From NCBI GenBank assembly GCA_016868055.1, contig VGHX01000015.1, positions 1-45,562 on the forward strand: DNA of 45,562 nucleotides, given 5' to 3'. A program made the position numbers and the translations under genes. This DNA is from Betaproteobacteria bacterium. Its GTDB lineage: Bacteria; Pseudomonadota; Gammaproteobacteria; Burkholderiales; Burkholderiaceae_D. Position 1 is the stretch's first letter. Each line of letters starts with the position of its first letter. This document shows, piece after piece, positions 27,631 through 40,678 of the stretch. Under the pieces are notes generated by a model that did not search any database, was not told where the DNA came from, and saw only the letters and a program-made list of their open reading frames with translations.

Positions 27631-27766
27631 GGCCGCCGAGACCCTCAAACGCACGCTCTTGCTACTGAAACAGCAATCACCGTGTCTTAAGCGCGGCACC
27701 GCCGCCGGGCGACAGCACAACCACACCAAATAATGCTTGCGCTCTCCCGCAGATTCGCCAATAATC

Positions 27767-27787
27767 TAAACGCGAATCGTTCTCATT
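27767..27787. promoter_or_regulatory. Candidate Fur box upstream of bfd
   Basis: On the minus strand the site reads AATGAGAACGATTCGCG, matching the 7-1-7 Fur pattern (TGATAAT-N-ATTATCA) at about 5 and 4 of 7 positions. It lies about 70 bases before the bfd ATG, in the AT-rich part of the gap. Bfd is iron-repressed by Fur in other bacteria. Confidence 0.5.
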
Positions 27788-27806
27788 TAAATTTAACAAC
27801 TTTGCG

Positions 27807-27823
27807 ATGCCCGCTTCGGGCAT
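27807..27823. other. Short perfect hairpin in the bfd leader
   Basis: ATGCCCG-CTT-CGGGCAT is a 7-bp perfect stem with a 3-base loop, followed by no T-run on either strand. It would lie in the 5' leader of bfd if transcription starts near the Fur box, about 33 bases before the start codon. Role unknown; it could stabilise the message. Confidence 0.4.
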
Positions 27824-27856
27824 AACAGCACAGTGGTTATGCGGAGGGGCGTCACC

Positions 27857-28060
27857 ATGATTGTTTGCGTCTGCCACAACGTCTCCGATAAGGCGATACG
27901 TCGTGCGCTCGATAACGGCGCAAAATCCATGGACGATATCCGACAGCAGCTAAATGTAGGCACCTGCTGCGGCAAGTGCAATGAGTTCGCCAGCACATTA
28001 GTACGCGCCCATATCGAAGACGGTCATTGCACCGAGGTGCGTAGAGTCATCCCGGCTTGA
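27857..28060 (+). CDS. bfd: Bacterioferritin-associated ferredoxin
   Basis: Small [2Fe-2S] protein that reduces the heme of bacterioferritin to release stored iron. The 67 residues have the four cluster cysteines at the classical places: Cys4, Cys6, Cys38 and Cys41 (CVC and CCGKC). ATG 27857 follows GGAGG by a 9-base gap; the frame's earlier ATG is rejected. It is followed by bfr, its functional partner, after 144 bases that contain another Fur-like site. Confidence 0.95.
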   Translation: MIVCVCHNVSDKAIRRALDNGAKSMDDIRQQLNVGTCCGKCNEFASTLVRAHIEDGHCTEVRRVIPA

Positions 28061-28103
28061 ACAACACATTCGCCTCGCGTATCAATATCGATGCGTGCAT
28101 GCG

Positions 28104-28122
28104 AATGAGGATGATTCCTACT
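28104..28122. promoter_or_regulatory. Candidate Fur box between bfd and bfr
   Basis: AATGAGGATGATTCCTACT contains TGAGGAT-G-ATTCCTA, a near-palindromic 7-1-7 arrangement like a Fur box. It lies about 85 bases before the bfr ATG. Together with the site before bfd it suggests that the two genes have separate iron-responsive promoters. Confidence 0.45.
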
Positions 28123-28204
28123 AACAAAATGCATCAATCTCGATCACAAAATTCCCTTGCTGGGTTAACATCGCGCATCTTAATTTTCAATGCGCGAGGC
28201 ATCT

Positions 28205-28678
28205 ATGAAGGGCGACCCCAACGTTATCAAGCTACTGAACGATCAGTTGACGAACGAGCTCACTGCAATCAATCAGTATTTTCTTCACTCGCGCATGTAT
28301 CGGCACTGGGGATTCGAGAAGCTCGGCAAGAAGGAGTACGAAGAATCTATCGGCGAGATGAAGCATGCCGACAAACTGATCGAGCGCGTTCTGATGCTGG
28401 ATGGTTTGCCGAACTTGCAGGCGCTACACAAACTGATGATCGGCGAGAACGTCCCCGAGATTCTGAATTGTGATCTGCAACTTGAGTTGGTCTCGCAAAA
28501 AACACTGAAAGAAGGCATTGCGGTATGCGAACAAGCGCGAGACTATGTTTCGCGCGAGCTGTTCGAGATGATCCTCGACGACACCGAAGAGCATATCGAT
28601 TGGCTGGAAACGCAAATCGAGCTGATCGAGCAGGTGGGTCTGCAGAACTACCTGCAATCGCAAATGGCTGACGCCTGA
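28205..28678 (+). CDS. bfr: Bacterioferritin
   Basis: Heme-containing iron-storage protein forming a 24-subunit shell. The 157 residues match the family without gaps: ferroxidase ligands Glu18, Glu51, His54, Glu94 and His130, and heme ligand Met52 in EMKHADKLI. Position 127, Glu in E. coli and Azotobacter Bfr, is Thr here (DDTEEH), with Glu at 128 and 129. I think many betaproteobacterial Bfr share this, but from memory. ATG 28205 has GAGG upstream. A strong terminator follows. Confidence 0.96.
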   Translation: MKGDPNVIKLLNDQLTNELTAINQYFLHSRMYRHWGFEKLGKKEYEESIGEMKHADKLIERVLMLDGLPNLQALHKLMIGENVPEILNCDLQLELVSQKTLKEGIAVCEQARDYVSRELFEMILDDTEEHIDWLETQIELIEQVGLQNYLQSQMADA

Positions 28679-28709
28679 TTTCACCGCATCGACAACAATC
28701 CGTAAAACA

Positions 28710-28740
28710 AAAAGGAGCCCGCCGGGCTCCTTTTCTTTTT
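28710..28740. terminator. Bidirectional intrinsic terminator between bfr and the GST gene
   Basis: A perfect 11-bp stem AAAAGGAGCCC / GGGCTCCTTTT with a 3-base loop, then CTTTTT on the plus strand. On the minus strand the stem ends in TTTT followed by TG. It lies 31 bases after bfr and 13 after the convergent GST gene, so it probably serves both. Confidence 0.92.
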
Positions 28741-28753
28741 AAAGCGCAAGCAA

Positions 28754-30854
<2,101 letters not shown>

Positions 30855-30855
30855 G

Positions 30856-30872
30856 AACGCCAGCGACGTTTT
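30856..30872. repeat. Relative of the ubiH-pntB repeat core
   Basis: AACGCCAGCGACGTTTT directly follows the purB stop and differs by one base (G for A) from the core of the repeats at 22344 and 22460. As there, it sits between two convergent genes. A short stem TTTGAA-TAGC-TTCAAA follows. It may be a partial or minimal copy. Confidence 0.5.
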
Positions 30873-30881
30873 TGAATAGCT

Positions 30882-31826
30882 TCAAACAACAGCGCCGTCT
30901 GTGTCGTCTTTAGCCTTCACCGGCTTCAGCAAATCTTCCCGCTTCACACCCAGCCACATCGCCACTGCAGCAGCCACGAAGACTGACGAGTAGATACCGA
31001 ACAGGATACCGATCGTGAGCGCCAGCGCGAAGTAGTGCAGGGTTGGACCACCGAAGATCAGCATCGACAGCACCATCAACTGCGTTGATCCGTGCGTAAT
31101 GACGGTACGCGAGATCGTGCTGGTGATGGCGTGATTCAGCACCTCGGTTGTATTCAGCTTGCCGAAGCGGCGATCACGGAAAGTTTCGCGTACCCGATCA
31201 AATACCACCACCGATTCATTCACCGAGTAACCAAGCACAGCGAGTACCGCAGCCAGTACGGTGAGGGAAAACTCCCATTGGAAGAAAGCAAAAAATCCCA
31301 GGATGATGATCACGTCATGCAGGTTGGCGATAATCGCGGCAACGGCGAACTTCCACTCGAAACGAAACGCGAGATAGATCATGATGCCGACTACGACAAA
31401 GGCGAGTGCGGTCAGTCCATCGTGGGCCAGCTCTTCGCCCACCTGCGGCCCTACAAACTCCACGCGCTGCAAGGTCACCGACGCATCTGCTGCTTTCAGG
31501 GCCTCGATTACCTTGGTGCTCACCTGCGCCGAACTGGCGCCACCCTGCAAGGGCAGACGGATCAGCACATCTTGCGCAGTACCGAAGCTTTGCACCTGAT
31601 TGTCTGTGTAACCTAGTCCGGTCACGGTTTTGCGAATCGCTTCCAGGTCGGCGGGTTTAGTGTAGGCCACCTCCATCACCGTACCGCCTGTGAATTCGAT
31701 CGAGAGATGCAAGCCCTTCGCTAGCAGAAAAAATACCGCTGCTGCAAATGTCAGCGCCGATATCACGTTGAATACCAGCGCATGCCGCATGAAGGGGATG
31801 TCGCGCTTAATCCGGAAAAATTCCAT
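30882..31826 (-). CDS. secF: Protein translocase accessory subunit SecF
   Basis: RND-like membrane protein that, with SecD, uses the proton gradient to aid late protein translocation through SecYEG. The 314 residues have six membrane helices, a periplasmic domain after helix 1, the SIEFTGGTVMEV block, and the FSLTVLAAVLAVLGYSVNES helix 4-5 motif with VVFDRVRE. AGGAG precedes the ATG. It follows secD by 24 bases. Confidence 0.97.
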   Translation of the reverse strand: MEFFRIKRDIPFMRHALVFNVISALTFAAAVFFLLAKGLHLSIEFTGGTVMEVAYTKPADLEAIRKTVTGLGYTDNQVQSFGTAQDVLIRLPLQGGASSAQVSTKVIEALKAADASVTLQRVEFVGPQVGEELAHDGLTALAFVVVGIMIYLAFRFEWKFAVAAIIANLHDVIIILGFFAFFQWEFSLTVLAAVLAVLGYSVNESVVVFDRVRETFRDRRFGKLNTTEVLNHAITSTISRTVITHGSTQLMVLSMLIFGGPTLHYFALALTIGILFGIYSSVFVAAAVAMWLGVKREDLLKPVKAKDDTDGAVV

Positions 31827-31850
31827 AGTGGTCTCCTAGGTCACGGCGAA

Positions 31851-33710
31851 TTATTCGCTCGGCTTCCAGACTTGTCCGATCGAGATACTGGTGAGTTTTT
31901 TTCGTCTGCCGTACCAGAGATTAGCCAGTGCACGTGCGACCACCACTGCTGAGAACATTGACGTCAGAATACCGAGGCAGTGCACAACAGCGAAACCACG
32001 AATTGGCCCGGACCCGAAAATCAGTAGCGCGAGTCCGGCGATGAGTGTGGTCACGTTCGAATCAAGGATGGTGGCCCAGGCACGCTCGAAGCCCGCTGCG
32101 ATAGATGCCTGTGGACTGTTACCGTTGCGTAGCTCTTCGCGAATACGCTCGTTGATGAGGACGTTGGCATCAATCGCCATACCCAGTGTTAGCGCAATCG
32201 CCGCGATACCCGGCAAGGTCAGCGTTGCCTGCAGCAGCGAAAGCAATGCGATTAGCAGCATCACGTTGACCGCAAGCGCAAACATACTGAAGGCGCCAAA
32301 AATCAGGTAATACAGCATCATGAATACGGCGATGGCAGCGAAGCCGTACAGCGTTGAGTTAAATCCCTTGGCGATATTTTCAGCACCGAGTTGCGGGCCA
32401 ATGGTGCGCTCTTCGATAATTTCCATGGGCGCAGCCAGCGAGCCTGCTCGCAACAGCAGCGCCAAGTCACTTGCTGCCGCCGGTGACTCCATACCGGTAA
32501 TCTGAAAGCGCGAACCGAGTTCATCGCGAATGCTCGCGACGGTAAGCACCTCGCCCTTGCCTTTCTCGAACAGCACGATAGCCATCAGCTTGCCGATCTT
32601 GTTGCGAGTGGCTTCACGCATTTTGCGACCGCCATCGCCATTTAAGTCGATACCCACCGCTGCCTGCTGGTTCTGATCGAACGCTGCACCAGCATTGGAA
32701 ATATATTCACCGGTAATCACCGGGTCTTTGTACAGCACGACCGGCGCGCCCTTACCCACCTTGAACAACTCGGAACCGGGTGATATTGCAGCGCCATCCT
32801 CAGTGCCGCGCTGCACTGATTCATCGACCATTCTTACTTCCAGCGTCGCGGTACGGCCAATGATGTCTTTGGCACGCGAGACATCTTGCACGCCGGGTAA
32901 CTGCACCACGATACGGTCAGCGCCTTGGCGCTGAATGACAGGTTCAGCAACGCCGAGTTCATTCACACGCTTCGACAAGGTAGAAATGTTTTGCTGCACC
33001 GCCTCTTCCAGCGTTTGCCTCATTGCGGCAGGGCTTAGACGCGCGACCAGCTTCAAGCCTTCGGCATCCTGCTGCTCAAGCAAAGCAAGTTCGGGCATTT
33101 GCGCACTGAGCGCGGCATTTGCTGCATCCAGCGTCTCACGATCACGAAAGCGAACCTCAACCACATCACCGAGACGCGATATTCCAGCAAAGCGTAGTTT
33201 TTTCTCGACCAGAGTCGCGCGAATCGCGAGTTGGGTTGATTGGATACGCTTGGCAGCGACGGCACGTGTATCGACCTGCATCAAGAAATGCACACCACCC
33301 CGCAAATCCAAGCCAAGGTACATGGGCAGCGCGTGCAGCGACTGCAGCCACGCCGGTGTATTCGGCAGTAAATTGAATGCCACCAAATAGGTGGGGTCGG
33401 TCGGGTCTTTGTTAAGCGCTTGCTCTATAACTGTTTTCGCCTTGAACTGCAGATCGGTGCTGGCAAAACGTACGCGCACCGTTCCGTTATTACCCAAGTC
33501 TTCGAAAAAAGCGCTCTCGGCACGCACGCCTGCGCCAGCGAGTGCTTGCTGCACTCGGCCGACCGCATCGGGGCCCAACTTGAGCGTTGCTTTTGCGCTG
33601 CTGACTTGAACTGCCGGTGACTCGCCGAAGAAGTTAGGAACGGTGTACAGCACGCCCATGGCCAGCACTAGTGCGATCAGCAAATATTTCCAGAGAGGGT
33701 AACGGTTCAT
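31851..33710 (-). CDS. secD: Protein translocase accessory subunit SecD
   Basis: Partner of SecF in post-translocation pulling and release of secreted proteins. The 619 residues have an N-terminal membrane helix, a large periplasmic P1 region with LGLDLRGGVHFLMQVD and RVNELGVAEPVIQRQG, then five membrane helices with the conserved GMAIDANVLINERIREE motif. Length is normal for a proteobacterial SecD. An intrinsic terminator precedes it, so it may depend on read-through or an extra promoter. Confidence 0.97.
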   Translation of the reverse strand: MNRYPLWKYLLIALVLAMGVLYTVPNFFGESPAVQVSSAKATLKLGPDAVGRVQQALAGAGVRAESAFFEDLGNNGTVRVRFASTDLQFKAKTVIEQALNKDPTDPTYLVAFNLLPNTPAWLQSLHALPMYLGLDLRGGVHFLMQVDTRAVAAKRIQSTQLAIRATLVEKKLRFAGISRLGDVVEVRFRDRETLDAANAALSAQMPELALLEQQDAEGLKLVARLSPAAMRQTLEEAVQQNISTLSKRVNELGVAEPVIQRQGADRIVVQLPGVQDVSRAKDIIGRTATLEVRMVDESVQRGTEDGAAISPGSELFKVGKGAPVVLYKDPVITGEYISNAGAAFDQNQQAAVGIDLNGDGGRKMREATRNKIGKLMAIVLFEKGKGEVLTVASIRDELGSRFQITGMESPAAASDLALLLRAGSLAAPMEIIEERTIGPQLGAENIAKGFNSTLYGFAAIAVFMMLYYLIFGAFSMFALAVNVMLLIALLSLLQATLTLPGIAAIALTLGMAIDANVLINERIREELRNGNSPQASIAAGFERAWATILDSNVTTLIAGLALLIFGSGPIRGFAVVHCLGILTSMFSAVVVARALANLWYGRRKKLTSISIGQVWKPSE

Positions 33711-33727
33711 GGCGAGCCACGTTAAAT

Positions 33728-33753
33728 GAAAAAATCCGGCAACGGGTGCCGGA
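33728..33753 (-). terminator. Intrinsic terminator between yajC and secD
   Basis: On the minus strand TCCGGCA-CCCGT-TGCCGGA forms a 7-bp stem with a 5-base loop and is followed at once by six T. It lies 20 bases after the yajC stop and before secD, inside what is normally one operon. It would reduce secDF transcription relative to yajC. Confidence 0.75.
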
Positions 33754-33772
33754 CTGGAAGCACGACTTTGTC

Positions 33773-34102
33773 TTACAAGGTCTTGATCGTGCCCTTGGGC
33801 AGTAGCAGCGTGACCGCCGCTTTTTGCATGATGATCTCGGTGCCTTCAGCAACTTCAATAGTGATGTAGGCATCGCCCACCTTGGTGACACGGCCGACGA
33901 CGCCGCCCGCGCTCACTACCTCATCGCCTTTGCCCAGCGCGTCGATCATGGCTTTCTGCTCTTTCTGACGCTTCATCTGCGGACGAATCATCAGGAAATA
34001 CAGCACCACGAACATGAGGATGATCGGCAGCAGGCCAAGCAGACCACCGCCCGCGCCACCCGCGCCGCCCGCTGTCTGTGCATATGCGTCTGAAATGAAC
34101 AT
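33773..34102 (-). CDS. yajC: Preprotein translocase subunit YajC
   Basis: Small single-span inner-membrane protein that associates with SecDF. The 109 residues have a glycine-rich N-terminus, one helix (LLPIILMFVVLYFLMI), then RPQMKRQKEQKAM and the GDEVVSAGGVVGRV core typical of the family. AGGAG precedes the ATG. It lies between tgt and secD in the usual order. Confidence 0.95.
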   Translation of the reverse strand: MFISDAYAQTAGGAGGAGGGLLGLLPIILMFVVLYFLMIRPQMKRQKEQKAMIDALGKGDEVVSAGGVVGRVTKVGDAYITIEVAEGTEIIMQKAAVTLLLPKGTIKTL

Positions 34103-34238
34103 GAATCGCTCCTGCTAGTAAGCCCAAGATTTTAACATTGGCCGCTTGCTTGCTGCGCCGGCTCAGCAACCCTGTAACCGGCCCACTCAGCAGGGGAATC
34201 AAAGGTAACGGCCGGTGGTGGCTCAAACCACGCCGGGA

Positions 34239-36385
<2,147 letters not shown>

Positions 36386-36460
36386 GCAAGAGGAAGGGCG
36401 TGTCAATGCGAGGACCAAGACGGATGGCGATAACAGGATATGCCAAGCAAGCTAGCAACC

Positions 36461-36490
36461 AAGAAAGAAAGAAAGCAAGCAAGCAAGCAA
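36461..36490. repeat. Compound tetranucleotide tract between queA and recG
   Basis: Three AAGA units are followed by four AAGC units and a partial one. The tract lies about 75 bases upstream of the queA start and 85 upstream of recG, in the divergent gap. AAGC-related bits (CAAGCAAG, AGCAACC) just before it suggest older copies. Short tandem tracts like this can change length by slippage. Confidence 0.8.
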
Positions 36491-36575
36491 ATCAGTCAAC
36501 GTAGACCGGGTGCCTTCAGCGCGATACTGGTAGAGGTCTGGTAAAAGCCGGTATTCTACGCCCCGCGTAGCTCCT

Positions 36576-38636
36576 GTGCCGATGCCTAAACCGAAGAAGC
36601 AACCCTCCACCGCGAAGAGCCTGCGGGTTTCCGACCGCTTGGCGCGGCTTGGTTTGTCCAGCGATATCGCTCGCGTGCTTCATCTGCCCATGCGCTATGA
36701 GGACGAGACGCAGGTTTTAATGATTGATGATGCCAGCCAAATGCACGGCGCCACTGTGCAGGTTGAAGGCGTCGTGACCGACTGCGACATCCAGTACCGA
36801 CCGCGCCGGCAGTTGATCGTCAAAATCAAAGACGACAGCGGCATCCTGACCCTGCGCTTTCTGAATTTCTACGGTAGCCAAGTGACGCAAATGGCGGCCG
36901 GAAAATACTTACGCGTGCGGGGCGAGATGCGCCATGGTTTTTTCGGCGATGAGATGGTGCATCCGACAGTCAAGGTAGTCGAGCCGGGAGCTCCCTTGCC
37001 ACAGGCGCTGACGCCGGTATATCCCGCCGGTGAGGGCCTGTCACAAGCGCTGCTCAGAAAAGCCATCAATGACGCCATGTCGCGGATTGACTGGCGCGAT
37101 ACGCTACCCGAATCTGTTCGCAGCTCTCTCCAGCTGATTGCCTTTGAACCGGCGATCCGTTTACTGCATAACCCGGCACCTGATGTCGATGCGTACGCGC
37201 TGCTTGAGCGGTCTCACCCGGCTTGGACACGGGTAAAGTTTGATGAGTTGTTAGCGCAGCAGTTATCCATGAAACGCGCACAAGCCGCGCGCCGCCAACA
37301 AGGCGCGCCCGCGCTCTCGGTTGTTGGGCCGTTATCAGCGGCTTTCCTGAAGTCTTTACCGTTCACGCTAACTGACGCACAGCAGCGAGTACTGCAAGAA
37401 ATTCGCACCGATCTGCAAGCGCACTTCCCTATGCAACGCCTGCTACAAGGCGATGTCGGCAGCGGCAAAACCGTGGTCGCCGCGCTGGCGGCCGCGCAAG
37501 CCATTGACAGTGGCTATCAGGCTGCGTTAATGGCACCGACTGAAATCCTCGCAGAGCAGCATTTCAAAAAGATAGAAAGCTGGTTAGCGCCACTCGGCGT
37601 GAACATCGCGTGGTTGACCGGAAGTCTGCGTAAACGCGAGAAGGATGAAGCCAAAGCACGTATCGAGTCGGGTGCAGCCACGCTGGTGATTGGTACCCAC
37701 GCGTTGATTCAGCAAGAGGTCGAGTTTGCACGACTGGGTCTGGTGATCGTCGATGAGCAGCACCGATTCGGTGTGGCACAACGACTCACCTTACGCAACA
37801 AGGGTGTCGGCAGCGTACCGCACCAGCTGATGATGTCCGCCACCCCAATCCCACGCACGTTGGCGATGACTTATTTCGCTGACCTTGAGGTCTCCGTCAT
37901 CGACGCGCTACCGCCCGGCCGCACGCCGGTCGTGACACGGCTGGTGGCGCAAGAACGGCGTGATGAGGTGATACAGCGTGTGCACGCCGCGGCGCTTGAA
38001 GGTCGTCAGGTGTACTGGGTCTGCCCACTGATCGAGGAATCCGAGGCGCTGCAACTACAAACTGCAACCGATACGCACGCACTGCTCTCGGCCGCACTAC
38101 CCGACCTGCGAGTCGGTCTGGTGCATGGACGACTCAAGCCAGCGGAGAAGCAGGCCACGATGGATGCGTTTGCAAAGGGCGAAATCCATGTGCTGGTGGC
38201 GACTACCGTGATTGAAGTCGGGGTCGACGTGCCCAACGCCTCGTTGATGGTGATTGAACATGCAGAGCGTTTCGGGCTATCCCAGCTGCATCAGCTACGC
38301 GGCCGCGTCGGGCGCGGCGCGGCGGCCAGCGTCTGCCTGCTGCTGTTTCAGGGGCCACTTGGGCCGGTAGCACAACAGCGTCTGACGATCATGCGTGAAA
38401 GCAGCGATGGCTTCGAGATTGCCAGACGTGATCTCGAGATCCGCGGACCGGGTGAGTTCCTTGGCGCACGCCAGTCAGGTCAGGCCATGCTGCGCTTTGC
38501 GGACCTGGAGAAAGATCAGTGGCTGGTTGAACACGCGCGCGACCTGGCAACGTCGCTACTGGCGCAGCAGCCGGCGGTAGCCGAGGCGCATTTGGCGCGC
38601 TGGCTGGGCGCGCGAGAAGATTTTCTGCGTGCCTAA
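36576..38636 (+). CDS. recG: ATP-dependent DNA helicase RecG
   Basis: Branch-migrating helicase that remodels stalled forks and recombination intermediates. The 686 residues show the N-terminal wedge/OB domain (about 60-140), Walker A GDVGSGKT (292-299), the DEQH box (393-396), and the C-terminal helicase motifs VATTVIEVGVDVPNA and QLRGRVGRG. Length is normal. The start is GTG 36576 or ATG 36582; the next residues are basic and variable. recG followed by oxyR is a common betaproteobacterial order. Confidence 0.97.
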   Translation: MPMPKPKKQPSTAKSLRVSDRLARLGLSSDIARVLHLPMRYEDETQVLMIDDASQMHGATVQVEGVVTDCDIQYRPRRQLIVKIKDDSGILTLRFLNFYGSQVTQMAAGKYLRVRGEMRHGFFGDEMVHPTVKVVEPGAPLPQALTPVYPAGEGLSQALLRKAINDAMSRIDWRDTLPESVRSSLQLIAFEPAIRLLHNPAPDVDAYALLERSHPAWTRVKFDELLAQQLSMKRAQAARRQQGAPALSVVGPLSAAFLKSLPFTLTDAQQRVLQEIRTDLQAHFPMQRLLQGDVGSGKTVVAALAAAQAIDSGYQAALMAPTEILAEQHFKKIESWLAPLGVNIAWLTGSLRKREKDEAKARIESGAATLVIGTHALIQQEVEFARLGLVIVDEQHRFGVAQRLTLRNKGVGSVPHQLMMSATPIPRTLAMTYFADLEVSVIDALPPGRTPVVTRLVAQERRDEVIQRVHAAALEGRQVYWVCPLIEESEALQLQTATDTHALLSAALPDLRVGLVHGRLKPAEKQATMDAFAKGEIHVLVATTVIEVGVDVPNASLMVIEHAERFGLSQLHQLRGRVGRGAAASVCLLLFQGPLGPVAQQRLTIMRESSDGFEIARRDLEIRGPGEFLGARQSGQAMLRFADLEKDQWLVEHARDLATSLLAQQPAVAEAHLARWLGAREDFLRA

Positions 38637-38687
38637 ATCATTATTATCTTCAGCACGTTCGTATCCATTTATGCGACACTCATCAGT

Positions 38688-39632
38688 ATGACATTGACTG
38701 AACTGAAATACATTGTCGCAGTAGCACGGGAAAAGCATTTCGGTCGCGCTGCCGAGGCCTGCTTCGTGGCCCAGCCGACACTGTCGGTAGCAATCAAGAA
38801 ACTGGAAGACGAACTGGGCGTGGCTATTTTCGAGCGTGGCAGCTCTGAGGTAACAGTCACGCAGATTGGCACACAAATTATTGCGCAGGCCGAGCATGTG
38901 CTTGAGCAAACTTCCTTTATCAAAAATATCGCTAACCAGAACAAGGACCCGCTGGTCGGACCGCTACGTGTAGGCGTGATCTACACCATCGCTCCCTACC
39001 TACTACCGCAGCTGGTACCCAAACTGATCGAGCAAGTGCCGCAGATGCCGCTGGTACTTCAAGAAAATTTCACGGTCAAGCTGCTTGAATTACTTCGTTC
39101 CGGTGAGCTGGACGCGGCCATCATGGCGCTACCATTCAATGACCAAGGGCTGATGGTACAAGCGCTGTACGACGAACCCTTCATGGTGGCAGTGCCGCGC
39201 AATCATCACTGGTGTGAACGCTCGAGTGTCAGCGCAGAGGAATTAAAAAACGAGACCATGCTGATGCTCGGCGCAGGCCACTGCTTCCGCGATCAGGTGC
39301 TCGAGGTCTGCCCGGAGATGTCGCGTTACTCGACATCGGGCAGCGGTATCGCCCGTACCTTCGAAGGATCGTCGCTAGAGACCATCCGTCACATGGTGGC
39401 GTCTGGCATCGGTATTACCGTGCTTCCGAAGGCATCAGTTCCCTCGAGCATTAGCGCCAAAGATATGCTGCGCTATCTGCCCTTCGATAATCCGCCACCC
39501 TCACGTCGTGTCGTCATCGCCTGGCGCAAAAGCTTCACGCGTCAGGGCGCGATTGATGCTGTTCGCCGCACCGTACTCGCTTGTGCGTTGAACGGTGTGA
39601 CGATGCTACCCGACGCGCATCTCGCTGGGTAA
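38688..39632 (+). CDS. oxyR: Peroxide-sensing LysR-type regulator OxyR
   Basis: Hydrogen-peroxide sensor controlling catalase, peroxiredoxin and related genes. The 314 residues have the winged helix ([16 protein letters not shown], about 18-33) and the sensing pair Cys199 (GHCFRDQ) and Cys208 (EVCPEM), numbered exactly as in E. coli. That pair separates it from other LysR regulators. It follows recG by 51 bases; whether it has its own promoter there is unclear. A likely regulon member here is gpx, but no OxyR site was recognised. Confidence 0.95.
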   Translation: MTLTELKYIVAVAREKHFGRAAEACFVAQPTLSVAIKKLEDELGVAIFERGSSEVTVTQIGTQIIAQAEHVLEQTSFIKNIANQNKDPLVGPLRVGVIYTIAPYLLPQLVPKLIEQVPQMPLVLQENFTVKLLELLRSGELDAAIMALPFNDQGLMVQALYDEPFMVAVPRNHHWCERSSVSAEELKNETMLMLGAGHCFRDQVLEVCPEMSRYSTSGSGIARTFEGSSLETIRHMVASGIGITVLPKASVPSSISAKDMLRYLPFDNPPPSRRVVIAWRKSFTRQGAIDAVRRTVLACALNGVTMLPDAHLAG

Positions 39633-39672
39633 TCAGGTCTACGCAATTCTGCGGCGCGCTACACTAGCGTCC

Positions 39673-40536
39673 ATGCACACGCCCCATCCTGCTCTACACA
39701 AACTCCAGCTGTACGCGCGGTTAGTCCGTCTTGATAAGCCGATTGGCAGTCTGCTGCTACTGTGGCCGACACTATCTGCCCTATGGCTGGCATCGAACGG
39801 GCAACCCGACCCGATGCTACTGATTATTTTCAGCATCGGCACCGTGCTGATGCGGTCAGCTGGCTGCGCTATCAATGATTTTGCCGACCGCGACTTTGAC
39901 CGTCATGTCAAACGCACTGCCGAGCGGCCGCTAACCTCGGGCCAGATCAGCGCACGCGAGGCAATTGCCGTTGCCGTTCTGCTCGCGTTGGTTTCTTATG
40001 CCCTGATATTGCCGCTCAATGTGCTCACCAAACAGCTGTCACTGTTGGCCGTTATTGTTGCAGGCACTTACCCCTATTTCAAACGCTTCTTCGCGCTTCC
40101 GCAGGCTTATCTGGGAATTGCCTTCGGTTTCGGGATTCCAATGGCGTACGCCGCAGTACAAGACGCTGTGCCGGCAGAGGCCTGGATACTCCTGATTGCT
40201 AATGTGTTTTGGGCATTGGCCTATGACACTGAGTATGCGATGGTCGATCGCGATGATGATGTAGTAATCGGTATCCGAACTTCCGCTATTACTTTCGGAC
40301 GCTTTGATGTCATCGCAGTGATGCTCTGCTACGGCATTCATTTACTACTGGTCGGGCTGGTTGGATACCACTATCAACTCGGCGCACTGTTCTATCTGGG
40401 ATTAGTGGTCGCAGCGCTGATTGCTGCTTATCACTACCTGCTGATTCGTGATCGAGATCGACTCCGTTGCTTCGCAGCGTTTCGACACAATAACTGGCTA
40501 GGCGCGGCTGTCTTCATCGGTATTGTTCTTGGCTAG
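39673..40536 (+). CDS. ubiA: 4-hydroxybenzoate polyprenyltransferase
   Basis: Integral-membrane prenyltransferase that attaches the polyprenyl tail to 4-hydroxybenzoate, committing to ubiquinone. The 287 residues have about eight membrane helices and both Asp-rich motifs: [20 protein letters not shown] (about 68-87) and [13 protein letters not shown] (about 184-196). Start [17 protein letters not shown] is typical. It lies after oxyR and works in the same pathway as UbiH. Confidence 0.95.
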   Translation: MHTPHPALHKLQLYARLVRLDKPIGSLLLLWPTLSALWLASNGQPDPMLLIIFSIGTVLMRSAGCAINDFADRDFDRHVKRTAERPLTSGQISAREAIAVAVLLALVSYALILPLNVLTKQLSLLAVIVAGTYPYFKRFFALPQAYLGIAFGFGIPMAYAAVQDAVPAEAWILLIANVFWALAYDTEYAMVDRDDDVVIGIRTSAITFGRFDVIAVMLCYGIHLLLVGLVGYHYQLGALFYLGLVVAALIAAYHYLLIRDRDRLRCFAAFRHNNWLGAAVFIGIVLG

Positions 40537-40598
40537 CGCGGTAGAGCACCTCTCTGCCACATCAATACAACAGTTGAGACTAATAATTTCGTTGCTGC

Positions 40599-40628
40599 TT
40601 GAGCAGTAGCATGAGCACGCTAGATAAT
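40599..40628 (+). promoter_or_regulatory. Candidate sigma70 promoter for pilT-pilU
   Basis: TTGAGC and GATAAT (4 and 5 of 6 consensus bases) are 18 bases apart, about 50 bases before the pilT ATG. A perfect 12-base palindrome, CGCCATATGGCG, lies just downstream at 40636-40647 and could bind a regulator or fold in the leader. Confidence 0.4.
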
Positions 40629-40678
40629 CGCGCGCCGCCATATGGCGTCGGCGCTCTCTCGAAACGCGTGCTTGTTCC

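Noticed and set aside
28057-28473. 138-codon plus-strand frame overlapping bfr
   Set aside because: Different frame from the perfectly conserved bacterioferritin; no ribosome site at its start.
40636-40647. CGCCATATGGCG palindrome as a specific operator
   Set aside because: Perfect but short, single copy, and no known regulator motif recognised; mentioned only with the promoter candidate.
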